Source: Nocardioides marmotae
Lineage (GTDB): Bacteria; Actinomycetota; Actinomycetes; Propionibacteriales; Nocardioidaceae
Length of the DNA: 64,000 nt
Reading direction: 5' to 3'
Assembly (NCBI RefSeq): GCF_013177455.1
Contig: NZ_CP053660.1
Coordinates: forward strand, 3,224,001-3,288,000
Position 1 is the stretch's first letter, and the number at the start of each line of letters is the position of its first letter. Of this stretch, positions 33,255-41,718 are shown piece by piece. Position numbers and translations under genes: made by a program. The notes beneath the pieces were generated by a model that saw only the letters and a program-made list of their open reading frames with translations, ran no database searches and had not been told where the DNA came from.

Positions 33255-33270
33255 CTGAACGCCGGCTGAA
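33255..33270 (-). promoter_or_regulatory. TTCAG direct-repeat pair before the response-regulator gene
   Basis: CTGAA at 33255-33259 and 33266-33270 (plus strand), 11 bp apart, about 50 bases upstream of the regulator ATG. It has the same word, spacing and orientation as the site before the PepSY gene. Confidence 0.5.
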
Positions 33271-33317
33271 GAGCCGCCCGCGCCCGGCTCAGCGGGCCCC
33301 GGCTCACCGCGCCCGGC

Positions 33318-34337
33318 TCAGAGCAGTCCGAGGCCCGTCGCGTGCCGTCGTACGGCGTCGGAGTCGGCGGCGAGCACGAACGGCACGTCCTCGCTCCACG
33401 ACCCCGAGATCCGCTCCACCCGGCCGTCGCCGGGGTCGAGGCGGACCTCGCGGATGTAGATCGCGCGGACCCGGCCGGGGTTGGCGCGGGCGACGGCGGC
33501 GTAGACCTCGGGGTCCTTCTCCCCCGAGTCGCCGATGAGCACCACGTCGAGCCCCGGGTGGAGGTCGAGCACCTCCTGGATCCGGCCGGTCTTCTGCTCG
33601 CGCCCGGCCGCGGTGCCGATCAGGTCACGCAGCAGCACCGGCCCCAGCGGGAAGCCGTGGTGGCGCAGGAACGAGATGAGGAACGCGTGCAGGTTCCACG
33701 GGCTGGAGGAGACGTAGAAGACCGGGTTGGCCCCGGCCGCCAGGTCGCGGTAGAGCTCCGGCGCGCCCGGGAACGGCGTGCGGGTCAGCGCCGAGCCGGT
33801 GAGCGTCTGGGCCACCATCCGCAGCGCCCGCTGCACGCCGGTCTCCAGGATCGTGTCGTCGATGTCGGAGACGACCGCGAAGCGCGCCCCCGCCTCCGGG
33901 ACGAGCACCTGCACCGGCACGGTCCGGGGGTCGGTGATCCCGCGGTACGGCGCCGCGAGCTCGACGGTGCCGGTCGTCCACGGCGCGGTGAGCCGACCCG
34001 GTGCTGGTCGCAGCCGCACGCGGAAGTAGCCGTCCTCGTCGGTGGTGGTCCGCACGGTCTCCCCCGCCACGCTCACCTGGAGCGGCACCCCCGGCAGGTC
34101 GTCGGTGAGGAACTGGCGCACGCTGCGTCGAACCGCCGCACCGACCCCCTCGCCGGCCACCGCCTCCGACGGCGCCGGGTCGTCCAGGACGCGCCCGCGC
34201 ACCACCACGCCGAGGTCGCTGCCGTGCCCGATGTACGCCTCGATCCGCAGTTCCGTCGGCGGGCGGGTGCCGGTGCGTCGCAGCCGCGCCCGGTCCCAGG
34301 CCCGCTCCAGCCACCAGACCCAGCGGCTCGCACCCAT
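33318..34337 (-). CDS. APP1-like phosphatidate phosphatase domain protein (DUF2183)
   Basis: A 339-residue protein. The N-terminal half is a beta-rich region that ends in LAAPYRGITDPRTVPVQV. The C-terminal half is an HAD-like phosphatase of the APP1/DUF2183 family: the nucleophile motif DIDDT is at 158-162, a later SSSPWNLHAFL holds the second motif, and VLIGDSGEKDPEVY the acidic motif. Yeast App1 dephosphorylates phosphatidate; the bacterial substrate is unknown. No signal peptide is seen. Separated by 9 bp from the zinc-ribbon gene upstream, so it probably belongs to the same operon as the SPFH pair. Confidence 0.85.
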   Translation of the reverse strand: MGASRWVWWLERAWDRARLRRTGTRPPTELRIEAYIGHGSDLGVVVRGRVLDDPAPSEAVAGEGVGAAVRRSVRQFLTDDLPGVPLQVSVAGETVRTTTDEDGYFRVRLRPAPGRLTAPWTTGTVELAAPYRGITDPRTVPVQVLVPEAGARFAVVSDIDDTILETGVQRALRMVAQTLTGSALTRTPFPGAPELYRDLAAGANPVFYVSSSPWNLHAFLISFLRHHGFPLGPVLLRDLIGTAAGREQKTGRIQEVLDLHPGLDVVLIGDSGEKDPEVYAAVARANPGRVRAIYIREVRLDPGDGRVERISGSWSEDVPFVLAADSDAVRRHATGLGLL

Positions 34338-34346
34338 GCGGCCAGC

Positions 34347-35639
34347 CTAGGCGGGCGGCCCGACCCCCGAGCCGACGCCGGAGCCGGCCCGCGCGGTGCC
34401 GGCGCGCAGCAGGTCGAGGCCCAGGGAGAGCGGCGGCCCGACGTCCGAGCCGTCCCGGGCCTGCAGGACCAGGAGCACCACGACCAGGGCCAGCACCAGC
34501 GCGACCAGGACCGCGAGGGCGATCTTGACATTGGAGTACGGCCGGTCGCCGGTCACCTCGCCGGTGTTGGCGTTGACCATGACCTGCCACTGCTTGCCGC
34601 CGTGGGTGTAGGAGGCGAGCCAGAGCGGCAGCAGCACCAGCTTGAACATCACCTGCGCGTAGGTCGTGTCCACGCGCGAGACCTCCTGCTCGTCCCCGCC
34701 GATGTCACGGCGCACATCGGAGTCGATGACCTCGGCCATCTGCTCCCGCGCGGCCGTGGACCCGTCCTGCGGGTCGACGTCGTAGCGCAGCGCGGAGTAG
34801 CCGGAGAGGAACTCCGGTTGGTAGGCGACGGCCGTCTCGAGCTTCCAGGGGCCCATCTCGTCGAGGCGGTCGGTCGCGAGCCGCGTCGTGGCCGGCACGA
34901 CCACGTCGTCGAAGTCGCGCGCGACCCGGCCCGACGCGCGGCTCCACCGGGTCTGGCGTTCCTGGTAGGTCTCGGTGCGGGTGCCGCCCTTGCCGTCCGA
35001 GACCGTGCGAGTGCGGGTCACGTAGTAGTGGTCGCCCCGCCGGCCGGTGTAGTCGCTGGTCGTGGCGGCGTCGAAGGTCCAGTGAGGCACGTAGGTGCCC
35101 CGCAGCGAGTGGGCTCTCCCGACCCGCTTGAGGGAGTTCGGCGCGAACCAGCGCGAGGTGACCCACTCCCGGAAGGCAGCCTGCGCGCCGTCCTGGCCGA
35201 TCGTGAAGGGCACGACCGCCTCGGGCGCGACCAGGCCCGCCGGGGTGGAGAGCACCACGAGGTGACCGGTGCAGAACTGGCAGCTCTCGGCGAGGTCGGT
35301 GGTCTCGACCTGGGCGCCACAGCCCTCGCAGCGCAGCACGTGCCCGCCGAGGGAGGCGACCCGGACGTCGGCGTGGGCGGCGATCCAGTCGTCGAAGGAG
35401 TGCTCGTCGACGACGGTGTCCTCCCCCGCGTCGATCTCGCGGGACGCCCCGCACGCGCCGCAGGTCAGCGCGGTCGTGCCGGGCGCGTAGGTGACCTGGG
35501 AGCCGCACGAGGGGCAGGACGCGAAGAGCACCGGCGGCGCCTCGGGCGCGGGGGCGGGCTCGGCGGGCTCACCGTCGGGCAGCGGCGGTGGCCCGCCGGC
35601 CGCGGCGGGCGGAAGCGGCGGCGGGGTGCTGCCGGTCAT
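34347..35639 (-). CDS. Zinc-ribbon protein with a C-terminal membrane helix, partner of the SPFH protein
   Basis: A 430-residue protein. After a Pro-rich start come zinc-ribbon units: CPSCGSQV with CGACGASRE, and CEGCGAQV with CQFCTGHL, eight cysteines in four pairs. A long beta-rich middle follows (VPHWTFDAATTSDYTG, YYVTRTRTV), then a membrane helix (ALAVLVALVLALVVVLLVLQ) near residue 385 and a Gly-rich tail. Such proteins are often mislabelled as primosomal or helicase zinc ribbons. It starts 1 bp after the SPFH stop, so the two are surely coupled. Function unknown; a membrane-domain assembly role is inferred. Confidence 0.8.
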   Translation of the reverse strand: MTGSTPPPLPPAAAGGPPPLPDGEPAEPAPAPEAPPVLFASCPSCGSQVTYAPGTTALTCGACGASREIDAGEDTVVDEHSFDDWIAAHADVRVASLGGHVLRCEGCGAQVETTDLAESCQFCTGHLVVLSTPAGLVAPEAVVPFTIGQDGAQAAFREWVTSRWFAPNSLKRVGRAHSLRGTYVPHWTFDAATTSDYTGRRGDHYYVTRTRTVSDGKGGTRTETYQERQTRWSRASGRVARDFDDVVVPATTRLATDRLDEMGPWKLETAVAYQPEFLSGYSALRYDVDPQDGSTAAREQMAEVIDSDVRRDIGGDEQEVSRVDTTYAQVMFKLVLLPLWLASYTHGGKQWQVMVNANTGEVTGDRPYSNVKIALAVLVALVLALVVVLLVLQARDGSDVGPPLSLGLDLLRAGTARAGSGVGSGVGPPA

Positions 35640-35640
35640 C

Positions 35641-36765
35641 TCAGGCCTGCGGCGGGAGCGGCGGCGGGGTGGCGGCGAAGAGCCGGGCGAGGTCGGGCAC
35701 CTCGCCGGCGGGCTGCCAGGCGGCCATGCCGTCGCGCCACACCAGGGTGTCCCGGCCCAGCTGCCCGGCCGTCACCTGGCCGGGCAGGGCGGCCTCGGGG
35801 AAGGGACCGGCCTGCTGGCCGTCCACGGCGACGTACCACTGCCCGCCCGGGAGCGGCGGCGGGCCGGCGCTCGCGGCCGGGGCGGCGGCCGCCTGGCCGG
35901 CTCCCGCGACGGCACCGGCCGCGGCACCCGCGGCGGCCTGACCGAGGCCCATGCCGACGATCATGCCGGCCCCGGACCCGGCGGCGCCGGGGTTGTTCGC
36001 GGCGTCCTCGAGCGCGGTCGCGGCCTGGAACTGGGTGAACTTGCCGAGGTCGCCGACGATGCCCATCTGGGTCCGCTTGTCGAGCGCCTCCTCCACCTCC
36101 GGCGGGACGGAGACGTTCTCGATGACGAACCGCGGCAGGGCGATGCCGTACTCCGCCAGGCTGGCCGACAGCGTCCCGACGAGGGTCCGGGAGATCTCGG
36201 CCTGGTTCGCGGCGAGGTCGAGCATCGGGATGCCGGCGCCGGCGAGCGCGGTGGTGACGGCCTCGACGACGACCTGGCGCAGGAACTCCGCGACCTCGCC
36301 GGTCACGAACTGCGGGTCGGTCCCGACCAGCTGGCGCAGGAGCGCGGCGGGGTCGTTCACCCGGAGCGCGTAGGTGCCGAACGCGCGCAGCCGCACCATC
36401 CCGAAGTCGGCGTCGCGGACGGTGAAGGGGTTCTGCGTGCCCCACTTCATGTCGGTGTACTGCCGCGTGCCGACGAAGTAGACCTCGGCCTTGAACGGCG
36501 AGTTGAAGCCGTACTTCCAGCCCCGCAGGGTGCTGAGGATCGGGATGTTCTCGGTGGTCAGCTCGTAGGTGCCGGGGGTGAAGACGTCGGCGACCTGGCC
36601 CTCGTCGACGAAGACCGCGACCTGGCCCTCGCGGACGACGAGCTGGGCGCCCATCTTGATCTCGTTGCCCTGCCGCGGGAAGCGCCACACGATGGTGTCG
36701 CGCGAGTCGTCGAGGAACTCGACGATGTCGATGAACTGCCCGCGGACCTTGTCCATGAACCCCAT
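35641..36765 (-). CDS. SPFH domain protein with C-terminal GYF_2 domain
   Basis: A 374-residue protein of the YdjI/'virion core protein'-type SPFH family: FIDIVEFLDDSRDTIVWRFP at the start, then the SPFH core (FFVGTRQYTDMKWGT-like strand, FGTYALRVNDPAALLRQLVG). An Ala/Gly-rich linker leads to a GYF_2 domain near 310-360 (WYVAVDGQQAGPFPEAALPG, DTLVWRDGMAAWQPA). The ATG at 36765 is preferred because AGGAAGG lies 8 bases upstream; ATG 36783 is possible. SPFH proteins scaffold membrane microdomains and work with PspA-type stress systems in Bacillus. The 130-bp gap upstream shows nothing further. Confidence 0.88.
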   Translation of the reverse strand: MGFMDKVRGQFIDIVEFLDDSRDTIVWRFPRQGNEIKMGAQLVVREGQVAVFVDEGQVADVFTPGTYELTTENIPILSTLRGWKYGFNSPFKAEVYFVGTRQYTDMKWGTQNPFTVRDADFGMVRLRAFGTYALRVNDPAALLRQLVGTDPQFVTGEVAEFLRQVVVEAVTTALAGAGIPMLDLAANQAEISRTLVGTLSASLAEYGIALPRFVIENVSVPPEVEEALDKRTQMGIVGDLGKFTQFQAATALEDAANNPGAAGSGAGMIVGMGLGQAAAGAAAGAVAGAGQAAAAPAASAGPPPLPGGQWYVAVDGQQAGPFPEAALPGQVTAGQLGRDTLVWRDGMAAWQPAGEVPDLARLFAATPPPLPPQA

Positions 36766-36895
36766 GCCGAGCACCTTCCTCATACCGGCCCCCAGGGGCC
36801 GCCGGACCGCGACGCAGCGCCTGCGTCGACGGGGATGCTACGGGCGTTCGCCCCCGCCGGCAGGGGTTGTGCACAGATGGGCGCCGCCCGGCGGC

Positions 36896-38797
36896 TCACC
36901 GCGAGCGGGTGCGGGCGGCGAGGGTGGGCACGGTGCTCAGCACGCTCACGAGGACCACCAGCGCCACGAGGACGCCGTACGTCGCCAGGTCGACGACCGG
37001 CAGCGCGGGGCCGAGGAGCCCGAGGCTGACGCCCACGACGGCCGGGAGGACGGCCGCGGTGCCGATGACCACGGCGGCTGCCGCGGTGACCAGCGACTCG
37101 ACGGCCGCGACGCCCACGAGCTGGCGCCGCGTGGCGCCGATCCGGCCGAGCAGGCTCCACTCGGGGCGCCGGCCGGCGGTGAGCATCACCAGCGCGTTGC
37201 CGGCGCCGACCAGCATGAAGCCGAGCAGGGCGAGCAGCAGCACGCTGGAGACCCGTTGCTCGGCGCCGACGCCGGTGTCCCCCGCGACGTACTGCTCGGT
37301 GGTGACGACCTCGCCCCCTTGGTCGCGGAGCGCGGGGGCCAGCGCCTCCAGCGCCTCCAGCGCCTCCGGGTCGGCCGTCGAGACGAGCACGGTGTCGACC
37401 GGCCGGTCGAGGCCGTGCTCGTCCAGGGTCGCCCGGCCGAGGGTGTAGTCGCCGAACCCGAGCCCGCGGTCGTAGACCGCGACCACCCGCAGGTCGGTGG
37501 TCCGCCCGTCGCCGAGCCGGACGGCGACGGTCTCACCCAGGCCGGCCCCGCCCAGGAGGGCGGCATCGCGGCTGACCGCGAGGGTGCCGGGGTCGGCGAG
37601 CCCGGCGAGGGAGCCCTCGACGACGCCGGGGTCGTACGCCGCCGCGGGGGTGTCGGCGGGCAGCACCCGCGCCTGCCCCGACTCCCACGCGAGGGCGCCG
37701 AGGTCCTCCTCGTCGGTGCGCACCTGCACCCGGGCGGTCGACAGCGCCGTGGCGGCGTCGACCTCCGGCGCGTCGGCGACCTGACGGACCTGCTCGGCGC
37801 TGAGCCCCTCGGGGGCGGTGACGACCAGCTCGGAGCCGAGCCCGTCGCGCAGCTGCTGGACCGCGGCGCGCTCCAGCGCGTCGCCGGTGCTGGTCTGGAC
37901 GGTGCCCACCGCGACCACGGCCGCGAGCGGGACGACGACCGCCGTCAGGCGGCGGGCGGAGCCGCGGGTGCCGGCCAGGGCGAGCCGCACCACCGGGTGC
38001 CGGCTGCCCTCGCGCCGGCCGGGCAGGCCGAGCGTCCGGGCGACCAGGACGGGGCCGGCGAGGGCCGCCGCGCCCACCAGCAGCAGGGCGGAGCTGGCCG
38101 CGGTCGCGCCGCCCATCACGCCGGGGACGACGAGGGGCGTGCCCGCCGCGGTCACGCCGGCGACCGCGGTGACGACCGCCAGCACGCGGCGGGTGCCGCC
38201 GACCTCCCGCGGCTCGGCCGCCGCGGCGCGCACGGCCGCCGTGGGCGGTTGCCGCAGCGTCTCGCGGGTGGCCAGGGCGGCTGCCGCGAGGGCGACCGGG
38301 GCGAGCAGCAGCACGGCGGCGAGGACGGGCAGCGGCGAGATCGTCGGGCTGAACCCGGCGGGGACCATGCCGGCCTCCACCAGCAGCGGCGTGAGCAGGT
38401 GCACCGCGGCGAGGCCGGGCAGGGCGCCGAGGGGCGCGACGACGAGGGTCACGAGCAGCAGCTCGCCGGCGACCAGGCGTCGTACGTCGCGGCGGGTCGC
38501 GCCGACGGCGCGGAGCACGGCGAGGTCGCGCTGGCGCGGCCGCATGGCCAGGCCGACCGTGGCGGCCACGACCAGCACCACCACGACGACCGTGGTGCCG
38601 ATGAACGAGCCGGCCAGGGCGGTCAGGGCGCCGGCGTCCGGGCCGGCGCCGTCGAGGTCGGGGCCGGGGGCCCGCAGGCCGGACTCGACGAGGACCCCGG
38701 AGGCCGCCAGCAGCGCCGCGGCCAGGGCGAGCACGACGGCGGTGCCGACGAGCGAGCCGAGGTGGGCGCGGACCTGGGAGCGAGCCAGGCGCCACAT
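36896..38797 (-). CDS. ABC transporter permease (FtsX/MacB family)
   Basis: A 633-residue permease with two FtsX-type membrane units of about four helices each: one near residues 15-190 (TVVVVVLVVAATVGLAM, the conserved LAVLRAVGATRRDVRRL loop) and one at the C-terminus (SSVLLLALLGFMLVGAGNAL, WSLLGRIGATRRQLVGV). A large extracellular domain lies between. The type exports antibiotics, lipoproteins or peptides or drives mechanical transfer. The start lies next to the ATPase stop; a GTG at 38806 is an alternative. It forms an operon with the ATPase. Confidence 0.9.
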   Translation of the reverse strand: MWRLARSQVRAHLGSLVGTAVVLALAAALLAASGVLVESGLRAPGPDLDGAGPDAGALTALAGSFIGTTVVVVVLVVAATVGLAMRPRQRDLAVLRAVGATRRDVRRLVAGELLLVTLVVAPLGALPGLAAVHLLTPLLVEAGMVPAGFSPTISPLPVLAAVLLLAPVALAAAALATRETLRQPPTAAVRAAAAEPREVGGTRRVLAVVTAVAGVTAAGTPLVVPGVMGGATAASSALLLVGAAALAGPVLVARTLGLPGRREGSRHPVVRLALAGTRGSARRLTAVVVPLAAVVAVGTVQTSTGDALERAAVQQLRDGLGSELVVTAPEGLSAEQVRQVADAPEVDAATALSTARVQVRTDEEDLGALAWESGQARVLPADTPAAAYDPGVVEGSLAGLADPGTLAVSRDAALLGGAGLGETVAVRLGDGRTTDLRVVAVYDRGLGFGDYTLGRATLDEHGLDRPVDTVLVSTADPEALEALEALAPALRDQGGEVVTTEQYVAGDTGVGAEQRVSSVLLLALLGFMLVGAGNALVMLTAGRRPEWSLLGRIGATRRQLVGVAAVESLVTAAAAVVIGTAAVLPAVVGVSLGLLGPALPVVDLATYGVLVALVVLVSVLSTVPTLAARTRSR

Positions 38798-38798
38798 C

Positions 38799-39554
38799 TC
38801 AGGCACCCGCCAGCGTGAGCATCCGGGCGGCGACCTGCTGGGCCGTCGGCGAGTGGAGGCGGTCGACCAGCAGGCCGTCGGCCAGGACGGCGACGCTGTC
38901 GGCGGCCGCTGCCACGTGGGGGTCGTGGGTCACCACGACGACGGTCTGCCCGAAGCGATCGGCGGTGTCGCGGAGGACCTGCACGACCTGGGCGCCGGTG
39001 CGGGAGTCCAGGGCGCCGGTGGGCTCGTCGGCGAAGACGACGGTCGGGCGGGCGAACAGCGCCCGGGCGATGGCGACCCGCTGGGCCTGGCCCCCGGAGA
39101 GCTCGGTCGGCCGCCGCTGCTCGGTGCCGCCCATCCCGACCGCCTCGAGCAGCTCGGTGCGCCACTGCCGGTCGGGCCGGGTGCCGGCCAGGACCAGCGG
39201 CAGCTCGACGTTCTCGGCGACCGAGAGGTGCGGCACCAGGTTGTAGGCCTGGAACACGAAGCCGACCTGCCGGCGGCGGAAGCGGGTCAGGTCGTCGGCA
39301 CGCAGCGTGCTGATGTCCTGGTCACCGATCAGGACCCGGCCGCTGGTGGGCGTGTCCAGGCCGGCGGCGGTGCTGAGCAGCGTCGACTTGCCGGACCCGG
39401 AGGGCCCCATCACGGCGGTGAACGAGCCGGGCGCCAGGGTGAGGGTCACCCCGCGCAGCGCGTGGACCGGCGTGGGCCCGGGATAGGTCTTGTGGACCTC
39501 GTGCAGGCCCACGGCGGTGGCGGTCGGACGGTCCTGGAGCTGGGCGCTGGTCAT
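38799..39554 (-). CDS. ABC transporter ATP-binding protein (MacB/LolD type)
   Basis: A 251-residue ATPase: Walker A GPSGSGKST, Q-loop VFQAYNLVPHL, signature LSGGQAQRVAIARAL, Walker B VVFADEPTGALD and the switch histidine in VVTHDP. It pairs with the FtsX-type permease downstream. A -10-like TAGTGT lies 7 bases upstream of the ATG, so the mRNA may be leaderless. A NarL-type two-component system encoded just upstream on the same strand is the likely regulator, as in peptide-antibiotic sensing modules. Confidence 0.93.
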   Translation of the reverse strand: MTSAQLQDRPTATAVGLHEVHKTYPGPTPVHALRGVTLTLAPGSFTAVMGPSGSGKSTLLSTAAGLDTPTSGRVLIGDQDISTLRADDLTRFRRRQVGFVFQAYNLVPHLSVAENVELPLVLAGTRPDRQWRTELLEAVGMGGTEQRRPTELSGGQAQRVAIARALFARPTVVFADEPTGALDSRTGAQVVQVLRDTADRFGQTVVVVTHDPHVAAAADSVAVLADGLLVDRLHSPTAQQVAARMLTLAGA

Positions 39555-39618
39555 GCCCACGACACTAGGAAGCGCGGGCGCCGGCCACGAGCCGCGAAGG
39601 ATGGAACCTCGGGCCTTG

Positions 39619-39630
39619 CATCTTTCGATG
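39619..39630. promoter_or_regulatory. Short inverted repeat before the ABC operon, possible regulator site
   Basis: CATC-TTTC-GATG, a 4-4-4 inverted repeat about 65 bases upstream of the ATPase start. A weaker pair, AAGGATG (39597-39603) with CATCTTT (39619-39625), overlaps it. It could be the site for the neighbouring NarL-type regulator; support is only position and symmetry. Confidence 0.3.
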
Positions 39631-39659
39631 GAGGAGCCCCGCCGGCTCGCCAGGGAGGT

Positions 39660-40334
39660 TCAGCCAGGCGGTTCGACGAGGCGGCTCTGGTAGGCCCAGA
39701 CCGCCGCCTGCAACCGGGAGCGGACCCCCAGCTTGGGCAGGATCCGCGCCAGGTGCGACTTCACCGTCGAGACCTCGAGCACCAGCTCCTGCGCGATCTC
39801 GTCGTTGGAGAGCCCCTGCGCCAGGAGCAGCACGATGTCGAGCTCGCGCGCGGTCAGCAGGTCGGTCCCGCGCGCGGCGGTGACCGGTTGGGTACGCCGC
39901 CGGCCGACGACCTCGCTCAGCACCCGCTTGGTCAGGGAGTCGTCGAGGGTGCCGTTGCCGGCCGCGACCGAGCGGACCGCCCGCACCAGGACCTCGGGCT
40001 CGGCGTCCTTGAGCTGGAAGCCGGACGCCCCGGCCTCCAGCGCCCCGAACAGGTACTCGTCGATCTCGAAGGTGGTGAGCACCAGGACCGGGATCGGGTC
40101 GGCGACGCCGGGGCCGCTCAGCTCGCGGGTGGCCGCGATGCCGTCCATCCCGGGCATCCGCACGTCCATGCAGACCACGTCGGGCCGCACCCGCCGGGCC
40201 ACCTCGACGGCCTCGTGGCCGTCGCTCGCGGTGCCGACCACCTCGATGTCGGGCTCGGCGCCGAGCAGGGTCGTCAGGCCCATCCGGACGAGCGGCTGGT
40301 CGTCGGCGACGACGACCCGGATCGTCGGGGTCAC
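39660..40334 (-). CDS. NarL/LuxR-type response regulator
   Basis: A 224-residue regulator. The receiver domain has VVADDQPLVRMG, phospho-acceptor D57 (VCMDVRMPGMDG) and the conserved Thr and Lys positions (LTTFEID, QLKDAEP). The LuxR-type helix-turn-helix is LTARELDIVLLLAQGLSNDE with VSTVKSHLARILPKL. The GTG start overlaps the kinase stop. It probably controls the ABC exporter operon directly downstream. Confidence 0.93.
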   Translation of the reverse strand: MTPTIRVVVADDQPLVRMGLTTLLGAEPDIEVVGTASDGHEAVEVARRVRPDVVCMDVRMPGMDGIAATRELSGPGVADPIPVLVLTTFEIDEYLFGALEAGASGFQLKDAEPEVLVRAVRSVAAGNGTLDDSLTKRVLSEVVGRRRTQPVTAARGTDLLTARELDIVLLLAQGLSNDEIAQELVLEVSTVKSHLARILPKLGVRSRLQAAVWAYQSRLVEPPG

Positions 40335-41656
40335 GGCGTTCCCGCCTCCTTCTCCTGGGGGTCCTGGGGGCCCTGGGGCTCCTTGGGCAGCCGCATGGTC
40401 ACGGCCCAGCCACCGTCGTCGGTCGGCCCGGTCTCCAGGGCGGCGTTGGTCAGCTGGGCCCGCTCGCGCATGCCGATCAGGCCGAAACCGCCACCGTCTC
40501 CCGGGCCGTCGGCCGGGCCTGCGGGCGGTCGCGGCGGGGGCTCGTTGCGGACGGTGACGACCACCGACTCCGCCGGTCGCGCGTCGACGGTGACGTGGCA
40601 GCGCGCCCCGGGGGCGTGCCGCGCCGCGTTGGCGAGGGCCTCCTGCACCGCGCGGTACGCCGCGAGCTGGGCCAGCGGCCCGACGTCACGGCCCGGGTCA
40701 CCGGCGCCGTCCCCCGCGCCGCCGTCCGCGCCGTCGTCCGCCTCGAGCACGGCCAGGTCGACGTCGACGCCGGTGGCCGCCACCTGCGCCACCAGGTCGC
40801 GCACCCCGCGCAGCGTCTCGGGGCGGGTCGCGGCGGCCGGATCGTGCTCGCGCAGGAGCCCGACGAGGCTGCGGAGGTCGCGGAGCACCGTCGTGCTCTG
40901 CCGGCGCACTAGCCGCACGGCCTGCTTGGCCCCGTCGGGGTCGGTGTCGATCTGCCGCTCCACGGCGCCGGCCAGCACCGCGATGCCGCTGAGGTGGTGG
41001 GCCGCGATGTCGTGCAGCTCCCGGGCCATGTCGGTCCGCTCGCGCGCCACGGCCGCCGCGAGCAGCGCGTCCTGCTCGCGGGCCTGGGCCTCGCGGCGGG
41101 CCGACACCGCGCGCCGGGTCTCCCGCGTGGCGCGGACCCAGCTCGCCGCGAGCAGGACGAGGCCCAGCGTGCCCACGGCCTGGGCCACCGCCGCGAGGAG
41201 CGCCTCGCCCGGCGGCGTACCCGACCCCGTTGCGGCGACGGCGCCGCCGGCGACCATCGCGGCCGCCACCACCGCCAGGGTGGGCGTGAGCGCGGCGACC
41301 GGGCGGTCGGTCCTCGCGCTGACCACGGCGATGGCCACCGCGGTGACGATCGCGAGCGAGGTGGTGCTCGTCGCGTCCTCGCCCCCCACCAGGGCCACCA
41401 GCGGGGCCGCGAGAGCCACCACGACCAGCACGGTCCGCGGCCGTGACCACACCCGGAGCAGGGCCGAGCACTGCGCGAGGAGCACCACCGCCGTCGCCCA
41501 CCACGCCGTCGTCCCCGCGGCCGGCGCGGAGGCGGTGGACTCCTCGGCCACGCCGGCCAGCAGCAGGGCCAGGAGGGCAGCCGTCGCGCAGCCGACCGCG
41601 ACCGCTGCGGCGGCACGACCGGGACGCCCGTGGCGCGCATGCTCGAGCTGGCTCAC
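40331..41656 (-). CDS. Sensor histidine kinase (NarL-type system)
   Basis: A 441-residue kinase with about six N-terminal membrane helices and no large extracellular sensor, the layout of intramembrane-sensing kinases. The HisKA_3 phospho-acceptor is H215 in ARELHDIAAHHLSG, and the ATPase domain has EALANAARHAPG and GFGLIGMRERA. The C-terminus is Pro/Glu-rich. The GTG start has GGGGTAGGG before it. Intramembrane kinases next to ABC exporters usually sense cell-wall-active compounds. Confidence 0.92.
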   Translation of the reverse strand: MSQLEHARHGRPGRAAAAVAVGCATAALLALLLAGVAEESTASAPAAGTTAWWATAVVLLAQCSALLRVWSRPRTVLVVVALAAPLVALVGGEDATSTTSLAIVTAVAIAVVSARTDRPVAALTPTLAVVAAAMVAGGAVAATGSGTPPGEALLAAVAQAVGTLGLVLLAASWVRATRETRRAVSARREAQAREQDALLAAAVARERTDMARELHDIAAHHLSGIAVLAGAVERQIDTDPDGAKQAVRLVRRQSTTVLRDLRSLVGLLREHDPAAATRPETLRGVRDLVAQVAATGVDVDLAVLEADDGADGGAGDGAGDPGRDVGPLAQLAAYRAVQEALANAARHAPGARCHVTVDARPAESVVVTVRNEPPPRPPAGPADGPGDGGGFGLIGMRERAQLTNAALETGPTDDGGWAVTMRLPKEPQGPQDPQEKEAGTP

Positions 41657-41718
41657 CCCTACCCCCTCCCTCGGTCCGGAACCGGTGATCCTTCCACCCC
41701 CGGCTGGCGGGCCGGGCC

